Source: Branchiostoma floridae
Taxonomy: Eukaryota > Chordata > Leptocardii > Amphioxiformes > Branchiostomatidae
Direction: 5' to 3'
Assembly: GCF_000003815.2 (NCBI RefSeq)
Contig: NC_049990.1
Coordinates: 11,481,301 to 11,545,300 of the forward strand
Length of the DNA stretch: 64,000 nucleotides
Positions 11,440 through 45,600 of this stretch are shown here, in pieces. The position numbers were made by a program, and so were the translations under genes. Every line of letters begins with the position of its first letter. The stretch's first letter is position 1. The notes below the pieces were generated by a model. It saw only the letters and a program-made list of their open reading frames with translations. It had not been told where the DNA came from and did no database searches.

Positions 11440-12213
11440 GGAAGCAGCCACTATTTCATTGGGGGTGTGTGTGATATTTTGTTCATCATACTTTAATATT
11501 TTAGATATATAAAACTGTAATGATGTTAGTATAAATTCTTTCAATTAAATATTTGAATTATTTGATAATCATATCATTTTCTTTGTTGATAGAGAATGGG
11601 ATAGATTTACTATCAAAGCTGGTAGTTTTACCTAATGTTAAGTGAGGCGTGCCGAAAATGTAACAGGGTGTTTCATTGGCTGCTTTTGTGAAAAATGAGC
11701 CAATTAAGCAAGGCGTGACAAACAGGCTGTTGGACTGTTCAAAATGTCAGCTGAGAATGCGAAAAATTGCTGAAATCGCCAGTTCTGAGGTAAAATGCGC
11801 AGTTTCTGCTCTGTATGCGACCTTAATTTGATGATCAAGCATAAAACAATGATGCACATGTTTGTTTGCGTGAAAACTGGGGCTTATTACGTACGGAAAC
11901 GATTGGAAGGATATGTTTGGTTGTATGTTTTGATGGTGGTTATTTTGTGGTGTGGGAGGGGGGGCGGGGTAGAGGAGTTGGCAATTTATTGATTTTATTC
12001 ATGTCATCTAAAAATATGGACATGCTGATGTGAAGGGACAGTGGAGCATACAGAAATCTAGTCGTTGTGGAGTAAGGTGAATAATATCATTTTTTTATGG
12101 CTGTATATTTTTCACTATTGACAAGATTTTCCTGTCAATTAGATTTTTTGACCACTATTGTCAGGATGTTCCTGTCAATAGTATATTTTCGCACTGTTGG
12201 CAGGGATATTCTT
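11440..12213. other. Intergenic between APTX and the next element
   Basis: No open exon is recognisable. A possible donor (CTGAG then GTAAAA, 11790-11791 on the plus strand) could end a non-coding first exon of the downstream RCBTB gene, but nothing else supports it. Short imperfect repeats around 12110-12200 share CACTATTGACAGGAT-like words. Confidence 0.25.
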
Positions 12214-12855
12214 TTCATCAGGGGTGCCTAAGCATTTGCACGAACCCAATGAAATTCGTACGAATATTATGTGATACACACGAATCACTATGCGAAAACG
12301 CACGAATATTATGAAATTCGCACGAATCACTATGCAAAAACGCACGAATATTATGAAATTCGCACAAATCACTATGTGATTCACACGAACCTTATGAGAT
12401 TTGCACGATCCTTATGCGAAATTGCACAACCACTGCCGGGGTCACGTGACAGACGGAGCGGGATTTTCAAGATGGCGGCTTCGATCGGCGGCGACGGAAA
12501 ATACGATGTAACACGTTGAAATGAAGCAAAACAGTAGCTCACAGGCTATTAAATACATCTTTGCGACGGTAAATGTCCATTCCATACCTTGAAATATAAA
12601 TATCACGGGTAGAAACGCTCAAAATCATGCCTCCTCCCGGCCGCCGTTTTCGCATAAGGATCGTGCAAATCTCATAAGGTTCGTGTGAATCACATAGTGA
12701 TTCGTGCAAATTTCATAATATTTGTGTGTTTTTGCATAGTGATTCGTGCAAATTTCATAATATTCGTGCGTTTTTGCATAGTGATTCGTGTGTATCACAT
12801 AATATTCGTACGAATTTCATTGGGTTCGTGCAAATGCTTAGGCACCCCTGTTCAT
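12214..12855. mobile_element. 632-bp foldback transposon with about 204-bp inverted repeats
   Basis: Inverted arms span about 12219-12422 and 12648-12850, beginning CAGGGGTGCCTAAGCATTTG and ending with the complement. A 5-bp direct repeat TTCAT flanks the element (12214-12218, 12851-12855). Each arm is built from about 42-bp sub-repeats (CACGAATCACTATGC..., CGCACGAATATTATG...). The unique core (12423-12647) holds an E-box palindrome GTCACGTGAC at 12441-12450 and a YY1-type CAAGATGGCGGC at 12468-12479. No transposase is present. The CAGGGGTG end recalls hAT elements, but the duplication is 5 bp, not 8, so the class is open. Confidence 0.85.
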
Positions 12856-13002
12856 GATACCTTATTATCATCTATCGACCTGTATTATATTCATAACCAA
12901 GGTCATAACTCTGAGGATGATCCAGGTGCAAAATTAAGACTTCAATGCTGACTTCCTAAGCAAGAACGATTGATTGATTACTGAATGTATGCAAAACAAT
13001 TA

Positions 13003-13072
13003 ACCAGCGGGGTCTGAACCCCCGACCTTTGGAATGCTACACGAGCACTCTATGGTCTACCTTCTGCTGTTG
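13003..13072 (-). pseudogene. tRNA-like sequence (decayed tRNA or SINE head)
   Basis: The minus strand shows a T-arm with a 5-bp stem CGGGG/CCCCG around GTTCAGA, and an A-box-like GGTAGACCATAGAGTGC. Acceptor-stem halves AACAGC and GCTGGTT pair imperfectly. The anticodon arm is not convincing, so this is not a functional tRNA. Confidence 0.4.
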
Positions 13073-14286
13073 GCCATTTCATGTGCCTTTTTAAATGAAT
13101 ATACTACTGATTTGAAGGTATCCCTGTGCTTCCAGTCAACGACACTTTTAATTTTTTTAATTTCACAATTGGCATGATGTTCCTGTCAATGACTGGTATA
13201 GCTGCAGTGTTTTTTGTTAGCCAACTAGATTGACACTCTGAAAGTCTGAAAACTTCCTGCCAATCATATCCAAATGATATTACTTTATAAGCTGTCTGAA
13301 AAATTTGTCAATCTGTTCTACTGAAGCATACTGCTAGGTGGAGCTGCAAAGTCACAGAAGTATTTCTCTGTCCCTCTCCATCTCATCTCTGTCCATATAG
13401 CCAGTATAACCACTCTTCAGCCTGATCTATATAGCTGGTAAAATCACCCTGCGGCATAACACACCAGCTTCAAGTTCAAGACATGGCAGCAGCTATATTA
13501 TATTATACTGAACAACCTGTCACATAAAACCTTTGCACATCTGACTAGAAATGTTGTTTACACTAAAGCTATCTAGTCAGGATGCATCTACTGAACTTGA
13601 TGGCAATGAGTTGAACTTCTTATCAAATTGTCATGATCATAAGTGATCCATTATTAAACGAAATGAAAAAACAATATCAACAATATCAATATAAGTTTGG
13701 TTCTCATTGGTTCAATTAATTGGATGAAACCAGCTGCAGCTGTGTAACGTTACTGCAAAGCTGGTACAAAATTGCACTTGCAAATTATGTCGAAGGATGG
13801 TTATACATGAAATGTTTAATTGAACCGTTTAAATGCAACAAGGTACAAATATACCAGACATAACATAGAGGTCAGCATCTATTCCAGGCAGTAGTTTGTG
13901 CTGTGTAAGGTCAGTGTACATGTAATTGACCTCACTCCCGGGGTGCCAAATATCCCAAACTGCAAGCAGTTCAAATTTCTGTTAGGGGCCTGTTTGGGTT
14001 TGGAGACTTTGATTGGACTTTGCCATGTTTGGTAGATATGTACTTGTAGTTCATTGAACCAGGCAGTCCCACCGATTAAGGTAAAGGCTTGACTTTTATT
14101 TTCTTTGCGCTGTTTTGTCTTCATTAACAATGTACAGTAGCCATTCACTGCTGATTCAGTCTTTTTTTTCAGATTCAGATTATCATTTATAAGTTAAGCA
14201 GTTACCAACAGTTTTTCTACTGTCATGTATATAATATTACACTATGTGTCATAGAGTTTGACTTTGGGGCATAGACATTTCTGGTA

Positions 14287-14497
14287 TACTGTAATTCCTG
14301 ATTTTTTCAATTAACTGTAATGTTCACGGTTTTCACAGTAATGACTGTAACGTGAAATTATCATTACTGATAACAAATAATTCATAGCCTTTTTTTATGT
14401 GCACTTGCTGCGACAGTAAACATTTAGTTCCAAGAACAAGTTAAATTTTCTCAGACCGTGAAAGTTTGGTACCGAGAAGAAAAAGTGAATTACAGTA
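14287..14497. mobile_element. MITE with TACTGTAATTC ends, copy 1
   Basis: Inverted ends TACTGTAATTC (14287-14297) and GAATTACAGTA (14487-14497) bound a roughly 211-bp AT-rich body that can fold on itself. The ends fit a TA target duplication, as in Tc1/mariner-type MITEs. A second copy in opposite orientation lies at 27042-27240 and shares inner blocks (GGTACCAAACTTTCAC..., ATTATTTGTTATCAGT...). Confidence 0.7.
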
Positions 14498-15352
14498 TTG
14501 GTAGGCCATTACTAGTACTAGTGTAGCTTTAGATTTGTAAATTTTGTTATTTTCAAACTACTCTATGAATAAAGTGTACATCATAGTTATAGCAAAAATT
14601 GACTGACTTTTGGATTTGATAGATGCAGGTCTTCTTTCTTTTGATTAGCTCAAAATATAGTACTCTGTACACGGACAAATTTACTACTTGTATTTGAATG
14701 CCAGAGAATATCACCCCACTCAAGTTTCACATCGTTTTCACTCCAACCCACTTATGGTAGTCCAAGCCATTTATTTCCCGGAAGACTGTCCCACTTTAAA
14801 ATAGGGGTTGTTCTAATCAAATACAGTGTACATAAGTTATAATGTCATGCCACAGTTAATATGTTGTAACCCATCCTTTCTTCTGAATCAGTTGTATAAT
14901 TTGCTATCGTGTGCATAATGTTTGGTCATTTCTTGTAACAGAAATAAAGTACATGCGTATAGTAACTGTATACCTGTTTGTTCAGTTATAGGTGGACAGC
15001 GTGATAGGATAACCTGTGTTATATAGAGCCAGAGTTTTGTTTAGCATGGAAAGAATTTCAGCTACTGTAGTGACCTGCTTTAACCTCTTTCTTCCCAGGG
15101 CATTGACAGACTGCAATGTATATCATGTACAAATTGTAACAGACCTTTTCGGCTAAGAACATGTAAGGAGGCTTACATACCCTTTTCCATAAGGCAAAGG
15201 CAAGCTGTTTTGTTCTGAATTTTCAATTTCCTGTAATTCACGGAAAAAGCCATTTAATTTCATGTAAGTATATATATATATACATTGATTACTTTGTAAC
15301 CGATTATGATGACTTGAAGGATAATCAAACACTTGTATTCTTTGTTTTCCAG

Positions 15353-15474
15353 GTAGCACCGAGTGCAGTACAAATATCTTGCAAGAAAAACCTCTGTTGG
15401 TAGAGTGACAACCTTTTCGTTGTTGCTTGAACTATAGCAGATAAGAGCATAAAACTTTTTAAAAGAACATCACA
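15353..15474 (+). other. 5' UTR part of RCBTB exon preceding the ATG
   Basis: A strong acceptor (TTTGTTTTCCAG, ending at 15352) opens this exon, so an upstream non-coding exon must exist but was not located. The 122 bases before the ATG have no upstream ATG. Confidence 0.55.
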
Positions 15475-36878
<21,404 letters not shown>

Positions 36879-39800
36879 CAATGACAGGTACATGTAGGTT
36901 TGTTATCACTATTGGTGACAAGTTACAAAATAATCTATATCAACTATTTTTTGACAGAAATTATTCCAAAGCTTAGTTGAACAGTAATTATTAATTTTCA
37001 TGTATTGGTTTGGCCAGGGCTGTCCAACTAGCCTGTGGCTATTACAAAGGGGATCTCTGCTGACACAGACAAAGACAATACATTGTCAATTACAAATGGA
37101 ATTTGACATTGACAGGATAATAAGATACTGACATAAATTTTAGTAACAATATTCTTAGTAAGTGAAAAAACTGTATCTTCCAACACAAAAAGTTTTTACT
37201 GTCCAATACTGTCTTTGTCAAACAACCCACCGCTGCTTTGACATGACGTTTTGCAGATACTACAATTTTTGCGTCAGAATTATGGCCCTTCAATATAATT
37301 TTATTTTTGAGATTACAATAACTATACTGCATTTACTACCTGAGTTTTCTTACTTTGGAACCTTTGGTACAATGTGCATATTGATTACATTAATTGAATA
37401 TAACCAGTACGTGTCTAAACATGTTTTAGTTGAAAAGGCTGTACATTTAATGTAACAATTAAAGTAAGGTTTGCCTCCAGAAATGCACCTGCTACGATAG
37501 CCGTGGTTGTCAATGTTATTTATTGTGACAAGTGCGGTAGACCAGCGGTGTTTTAATCTTTGAGGCAGCCAGCTTCCATTAATTTTGTTCTTGCTCTTTT
37601 GACAAGCCAAGCATTCTTAATACTGTAGATGTCTGCTTGTTCATTTAGGGTATGTTTTGAAACATCCTGCTTGTGTAAATGAGGTCACTAACCTCAGTTG
37701 AAAGAATTGGTGAAAACATGTACATCTAGACAAGCATCAAATCAAGTACTATATATTAGCAGTGAGCAGGAAGTGCACATGTCCTGTTTATTGTACCGAT
37801 GCAAGTTTGCTAATGGTAACACTGTCAGATTCATTTTGGAAACCACTATAAAGCAGTCATCTTCTATAATTGAAGTGAAGCAACACTGCACCCCTACTTT
37901 CAATATATTAAAGACAAGTGTGTTGGTTTCTTTACATACAGTTTTTTTTCCAGGGACTCCTTATATACATAGGGCTGAGAGACTTCGTCCCTACAAAATC
38001 TATTTCTACACTGTTACTGTACTAATTTTAACGGAATGCTGTTTTCTTCCAGCTACCAGTAGGATAGAAAGGAGAGACAATCAGCAGTGACTTCAGAGGA
38101 TAGGAGATTGTTGGTCTACTGACTTCACAGAGACACAAAGTCAACAGAGACATTTTGGCCAACCTCATATGTGCCATATCTGCAATCCAAAATCTAAGCA
38201 TCTTCTGACTCTCTACAAATCACTTCTTTTGTGAAGGATATTGTGCTTGCATGTGCTACACTTTCATACTACAATGTACACATAAAGTAGCTGTTACAAC
38301 ACTTGCTAGTGTTTCCTAGACACTCAGCATTACATGATTGTATATTCCAAGAAATTTAATATAGATAGCAACATAGCAACATGGAACAAACATCTGTATC
38401 ATTATCGACTTTAGAGTTAAACAGATTTTACAGAGCAATCCTTTTAAATCAAGTTTTAAATTGCTGAGGATATATATATGAAAGTTAAAAGCCACAACTT
38501 CAAAGAACAAAATAGCCATCGGCAAAGCACAATTTGATCTTAGATACATGTAACTAGATTACATTGGCTTTTGCATGTTTTTTTTTTATATGCGTCACTG
38601 TAAAATGTAATAATTTAGGCCGTTATATAGGTTTGATGTCATAGGATTTTCAACCAGGCTGTTACAAAACCAACAGTTGACAAGGATCTAAGCGCCTTTT
38701 TGATAACAAGGCAGCTGAATTTTGTATGATGCCTGCATGGCTATCACTAGAAAACCTTCAGTTTGCAGTCATATTACAGTCGAACAATAAATGTGACCAA
38801 GCCCATGATGGAAATGAAGCTGAGTGAACCGTGAAAAGCTGGTCAGTCAACAAACTGTAGAAACAATGGTTTTGTTTTAGAAACCAAACGTTTTGATTAG
38901 CCACCACTGCAGACACCACCTGGTCATCATTTTTTTTTTCAATTTCATTGGTTTTCTGATGTTCAGTGGTTCCTCATTATTACCAGGTTCTGACAGCTGC
39001 CATATCCTGTCCACTGGCCTGCTTGTAAGTCCAAACTGATTTGATTATAATGATGACATCTTTCAGGTATCCCTAAACTGATGCAAATGTACAAAGAAAA
39101 AATTGGGCTAAAGACAACTTTAAAATCTAAGAGGTCAGGAAGGTTGAATTAATGACAGCAAACAGAATATGGTACTAATATACAATGAATACTTAATTTT
39201 TGTCATTTCACAATTCCTCTTCTGGAACACAAAAATTGATGTGCATGGATGTCATTCGTATAATTAAATCAGTGTTGTCTAATTTAAAAAAAAGCTGTGG
39301 TCTGCAATGGGCTTAAAATTTTGATAATCATTTAAAATGCTGGTATCTGCAAATTGCATTAAGTTTTTTTAATTTTGAAAATGTTCCCATTGATAATGTA
39401 TCCTTTTTTTAATACCAAGAATTTTGGAATGTAATAATAATTTTGTTTAGCTGGATAGATTGCTTGTACACTATAAGATTATTAGATGTTGTAAATTGCT
39501 AAATTCCTACTCAAGGACCTTGTCATTGTGTTTCTTGCACATTAGATTTGTGATATAGTGAACTGATAGCATTCTTCACACAGCCATGGATGTTTTACTG
39601 AGGAGATGATTGTCGTGAATGCTGTCATTACCTAGTTGGAATGTGACTAGATCATAGCTGTATCAGTCGTCTGTTTTCAATGCCTTTGTATCTTAAACCA
39701 CTAGTCAAGATGCTCGAATGAAAGTTGTTTTGCTTTATTTGGGAGCAAGTTGGTGAAATGTATTTTAAATTTAATTGGATGCAACATTTGTAAAAATCCA

Positions 39801-39900
39801 AAGGCAAACTAAAGGCAATAAACATCAACGAGTAAAATGTTGCTTTCTTGTCAAATACTCTTATTAGTATAAGAGGAAATTGAATAAATGTAGATATAAG
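36879..39900 (+). other. Probable RCBTB 3' UTR region with AATAAA signals
   Basis: No further coding exon is seen after the TGA. AATAAA occurs at 39817-39822 and 39883-39888, and these could end a long 3' UTR. A donor-like CAG/GTACAT just after the stop (36888) and an acceptor-like TTTTCTTCCAG near 38051 hint at a spliced 3' UTR. Not resolved. Confidence 0.3.
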
Positions 39901-40559
39901 ATTTAAAGCATTTCAATTGAAACAAGAAGTTTACTTCAGCATCTGTTTTTATAGCAGCAATACATACATACATGTAAGTGTGCAACACGATTTTGTTCCT
40001 TGTGGGACAGTTTATCATAGATTTTTATATTATTTCTATGACAATGACAACATGTATGGCACATGTTCTGCAGTTACCTTTAATCTCATTTTAGGGACAG
40101 CCTTGACTTTTCACAATATCTGGTATTCAGGCATTCGAGGACTCTGAAGAGGCATCCATGCTTTCATTGAGGCCTCTGCACTGGCAACCTGTGCAGTTAG
40201 GTTTTCTTCGTATAGTGACATGTCATGGTGAGCACCTGCCTCTTACACGCTACTTATCACGCTAATCACATCATTATAGTGAAGTTCCTTTGTCAAGTAA
40301 AACCAAACAACATATTCATCGTTATATATATAACACGACTTACCGTTTGGGTGTTCTGAATAAGAAGTATATCATTAGTTTTAATCATTTATATACATGT
40401 GACTAAAATAGCAATGTCTTTGTATTAGGAGCAACTGCTTGGACTTGGTTCTTAATGAGAAAAATACAATAAGAAGGCCGCGAGAATGGCATGATATCTG
40501 CCTGTTCAACTGCATTTTTTAGGAATGCTGATTTTCTTCTTTCAAACGGTGTTGGCTAG

Positions 40560-40665
40560 TTTGAACCCACCCTTAAACTGCCAAGCCCGGATATATCCGG
40601 CATAAAGATATATGCCCTATGTGCCGCATCCGGATATATCCAGGATACGGATAAAAATTCAGAAC
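40560..40665. repeat. Cluster of imperfect palindromes around GGATATATCC
   Basis: CCGGATATATCCGG, AGATATATGCCC and CCGGATATATCCAGG stand in a 70-bp stretch. They may be the end of a foldback element. Confidence 0.45.
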
Positions 40666-40889
40666 ACCTTGAGTTGTTCTCTTTCAAACTCTGAATAAAA
40701 ATGACCCATGCAGTTCCAAAAAAAAGTTAGTAGATGGCCCAAACATACACGACTTAATCTCCCCCCAAGCAGCTATCTACCACTAAACAAACCATGACCG
40801 TAGCAAGTCCGTAGCATGTCGAGAACACCGGAAATCAAAACCGGAATTTCCGTTGCAGTTCTTAAGAAAGTCTAGGGGGACCGAAATCT

Positions 40890-41060
40890 TGTTATTTCGT
40901 GGCCTCATCAAGACCTGCCCACATACCAAATATCAACACAATCCACCCGAGCATTCTCGAGATATCGTGTTCACTTACACGCACAGACAAACACACACAT
41001 TAATACACGCACACATACTAACGCATGCACGCGCTCACACAGATACACGTTCTTCAAAAC
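40890..41060. repeat. Dispersed repeat related to 29980-30960, plus CA microsatellite
   Basis: ACATACCAAATATCA, AACACAATCCAC and TTCTCGAGATATCGTGTTC follow the layout of the 150-bp unit in the RCBTB intron. A CA-rich tract follows at about 40980-41045. Confidence 0.55.
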
Positions 41061-41089
41061 ACAACTTTCTTGGGTACAACTAAACTTTA

Positions 41090-41590
41090 AAAGCGAAACT
41101 ACTTCAGGACACAAGAAACTAGTAACATGATATTGTTATCAGAGATGTCGATGTTAAACCGAACAGATGTTACACAAGAACTTGAAACTACTACGTGACA
41201 CAAGAAACTAGTATCGTGCACGGGCTAGGGGGGTATTAGCCATTATAGAGATGGCGATTTTAAACCGAACAGATGTTGCCCTTGAACTGGAAACTACTAC
41301 ATGACACAAGAAACTAGTATCGTGCACGGGCTAGCCGGGTCTTCGTCATTAGAGATGGCGATGTAAAACCGAACAGATGTTACACAAGAACTTGAAACTA
41401 CTACAGGACACAAGAAACTAGTATCGTGCACGGGCTAGCCGGGTATTCGACATTAGAGATGGTGATGTAAAAAAACCGAACGGATGTTACACAAGAACTT
41501 GAAACAACTACAGGACACAAGAAACTAGTAACGGGCTGGCGGGGTATTCGGCATTATTCGGCATTCGTCCTAAACTACTTTAAGACACAA
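41090..41590. repeat. Tandem repeat, about 105-bp unit, five copies
   Basis: GAAACTACT(A)..GGACACAAGAAACTAGTA starts near 41095, 41184, 41290, 41394 and 41501. Between them come GTGCACGGGCTAG and ACCGAACAGATGTTACAC. It lies about 1.1 kb upstream of the guanylate cyclase start. Confidence 0.9.
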
Positions 41591-42672
41591 GGAGCTAGAG
41601 ACGTTCAAGGTCTATAAGGATATATTAAAAAAATGCAAAGGCTTCAGGACAAGGATTACACTTTCCTAAGGGCTTATTCTATTGGCAAATAAGATATTGA
41701 TTATGACAGACAATACTATGGTACTGAACAGTGCTTCTACACAAAACACGACACAAATCGTTTTGTCGATTCCACAGGCGCACAGGCAACCGTATCTTCA
41801 AGCGAAATCTTTTTATAATACCGGTTTGAAATCTGCGAAGTCATTACATACTAGCCCCCGTTTGCTGAGATTTTGTAAGAGGATTTGATACTCTTCTTAG
41901 GTTGACTATCACCTGGGTAAATTATCCAGAACATTCCTGGTACAATGACATCAAATAGTACCATCTAGATATCATAATTATGGTCGGAAATCGGTATGTA
42001 ATGAGTATGCATACTTCCCATAATTTGTAAATAACAGAGCGCGGAAAGACATTATTGAATATTCTGTCCGGTAAATGACAGTTAGAGACCTGTAATATGC
42101 TGAAATTTCGTCTATCCAACTTTCAGTTCGAAATTCATATTGCTTATGTCATATCAAGTGTGTTTTGTTAATGTTACCAGATGTCCCAACCTTTAAATTT
42201 GATCTCCAAACGATCTTCGGTTCTACAGCGTCAATCCTATAATCTTAGGGCACGGCAGATGAAATTACATAGCGACCACTGACGACAATTTGCAAAGAAG
42301 ACTACTGAAGGACGTTGCTGACATGTACCGTGATACTTTTGATCTGTCCGGAAGAGTTGAAGCCTGATGCCATTTCTCTCCTTGGGGACTACAAACAAAA
42401 CGTATTATCATGAAAAGTTGCCTTCTAAGGTAGACGATGTGCATATTAAGCACAGTGAGCATATAGAAGACGTGTACACGGACCACACGTATGTGTGTTT
42501 GTCATCAGCCTGACTGTATCCCTCTTGTCATTGGCTCTGCTACGGACACGCCTCTTCTGGGATTGCCGCCATAGGAGGAACATTAACTGATCCGCCGCAT
42601 TCGGTCCAAGACTGTCTTAGCTGCCACTCTACTGCTCTGATGTAGCGACATTTGCAATAACAAAAACGTGAA

Positions 42673-45600
42673 ATGGCCTTTACAGTAAGGTTCCTGACTT
42701 TGCAATCGCTTTTGCCTCTGATGTGGACAATTCTATTTTCAATTCATACTGAAGCGGTAGAGAGTAAGAAAAATCTAACGGTGGTAGTGTTGGTGCCTTG
42801 GACCGGACCTTGGCCGATAGGGAAACGCATGGCCCCGGCGGCCGCCGTCGCCATCGACGATATCAACAACAACGACGCCATCCTGCCAGACTACCACATC
42901 GACTTCGTCTGGAGAGACACGGGATGCTCGGCCAGGGAAGGGACGGACGTCACCATGGAGCTGTACGACGAGTTACGGGCGGATCTTCGGGCCATCATAG
43001 GACCGGGCTGCGATGCCGTCTGCGGACCAATCGGTGAGTCCGAGAACCTTCCAGAAAAAGCTTTCGATTGCTCATTACAGTAATTACAGTGTGTCATCAC
43101 AAGACAGTCGACCACTGTTCATCGGCATTGTGCACTACTGAAATATTCCATGTTTGTGTCCAGTGTCATATCTCGTTGAAAAAAAGAAACACCAACTCAC
43201 TTCAACTGGTTCCTTCATTTATGAGTGAAAGTACAAATAACATTAAAGTATACGGGTCTTAACAATCAGTTGCCATGGCACAGGAATATGTTTGAAATCT
43301 GATATCAATTGCTGATGAGTTGCTTTAGATCGGATGGATGCAAGAATGAACAGTAAATGCTAGTAATCGCCAATCAGATTTGCCGGTGGCATAAGACAGT
43401 GTCAAAAGGACTTAAGTAGGCCACCTAGAATCTGCTGGCACTCAAATAGGGAGACGGCTTTACTGGTGACATAAGACATGTTGGATACTGTCTTGGCCTT
43501 TTTGATACCGCTTATGCCATCGGTAAATTTGATTGAAAATCAAATACCAGAACGTTAACGTTGATAATTGGTATCGTAGGTACACATTGCATTAGATGCA
43601 AATAGCAAAACAGCCAATGGCAGTTGTGGGGAGAGATATTGTCAAAGAACCTACCTTGCAAATCGTGTTCAGAGAACTTTTCAGAAGCTAACATATATAA
43701 GGGCCCACTGTGATAAAGTGTAGCTAGCAGGTCGAGTTCTAGAGAGGGTCCAGCTGTCCCTATCAAATTTGAATCTCTGTTTAGGGGACATACCTAATCT
43801 AAAATAAGCGCAGCGTATTTCATATTTGCTTTACAACTGTCTATGTATGCTTTTAAATCTTCGTGGATTTGAAGATATTTGCCACGAATATCCAGTGCCA
43901 GTGAAAATCAAAGAAAACGTTCTTCTCCGCTAAAATCCAAACTGTAATTTTTTTCCTGGGCGAAGCAGAGTTCATCACGTTAATAATAAATCAGTTTAGG
44001 TTTGTAGTTTATACTCCACGTTGTTTACTACTTGTTATAGACTTTGTGTGAACGTCGAATTCTATGTGACGGACATCTAAATACTTGTGTGGTGTAGAAA
44101 TACCATGAATTAGATAGGGTCAAGCGCATCAAAGTGAAAAGCAATTTTTACAAAACCTGGCATATCTACGAAAACCTTACATAGGCATGTGAGAGCGTGA
44201 CCTGGGGATGAAGACGTTACCCAGCTTGCGACCGATTGAGCTGTTTGAAGCGTTTCATCTCAAACGATAGCTCTAATAACGGGTTCCTGACAATGAAAGA
44301 TCAATTGATTTTCGGATTTGCACCTGTACAGGTGTTGGTATCATTAAAGGTCTATCACATGCTTCACACGATAAGTTCACGAAATGTATTCCTATGAAAG
44401 CCGTGGGCTCGATGTGTCCTCATGCTGAATTGTGACGGAAAACTCCGCTTGATAATTCTCATTCAATTATTTTTTTAAATAGCTTGGTAGTCCCATTCAA
44501 TTCTGTGGAATCGTTTGTAAAGAATGTGATTACGCATGTTGATTGAGCTCGGCTGGTTGCGCACGTGTAGGGGCACACATACACGTACAAACGCCTTTCA
44601 CTATACAGACCACTCGTCGTGCATGTCACAAAAGAACCTCGTTATCATGGTAATTACTTTCAAGCTCTTGTTAGGGTTTCGTCCTGTTTTCGTCAAATTG
44701 GCCGGCATAGGGCTATCTAGAAAAGATGTTGTTGAGTATAAGACGTGTAATGCGTTTCTTGATATATAATGGTTTTATTCAGTGAAGACATCAAAGGCAT
44801 GAAGACCCAATTTGCAACCTAACAGCAAACAAAATAAGACATATGTGACACAATCCTTAAATCAACTTTTTTTAAACTACCTGAAAAGGTTTGAGAGTCA
44901 TTGTTCGAATCTATATGTAGTTACAATGAAAATCTACTCGTGGTTTTGAGTTATGTCAAGATAACGGCTCCGTCAATAGTACTGTTTAATTGTCTCTTTT
45001 TTACAGTCTGATCTCATAATGTAGGAAAGAGTTTCTAAGCCTCTGTACATGTGTACATGCTTTCGGTGTACTGAACGATACGGTTACGCGTGTGTCCAGT
45101 GGCTTGTTAATTTTTGTTTGAACCTTTGTTTATTCATGAAAGCTCTAATCAACCTGTGGCTACGGTTCTCGTGGGCGGTTTTCTTTGCTATTTGTTTTAG
45201 GTAAAATTGGACATTTAATGTCGTTAGCAAGTTAAATCTATTTTACTTACTCAGAATTAGTTCCTCACGGGTGGCATAGGTATTACAAATATTCACAACA
45301 GTAAATAGAATCATCCAAATCATTGCAAATTCAAATAATGAGCCCCAAGCCAACGGAGAAGCCTCAGAAGACGATTGGGGTGAATGACAAAATGTGACAA
45401 GCTACATGCTGAAATGTAAGCCTTGGTGTATTCGCTTAAAATGACAAAAAATCATCAACAATGACAAAATAGATCAAGTAATCTACACGATATGTTAGTG
45501 CCATCGACGACATCGTGTAGCAATGCTTCGACATTTCCCTTATCTCGAACGTCTCTATTTCCATTTGTCAGCAGATGTAGTAGTGTGCCTCGGATTCTGA

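Noticed and set aside
41090-41590. CRISPR-like array
   Set aside because: Five units of about 105 bp are repeated throughout without short conserved repeats and unique spacers, and the context is eukaryotic.
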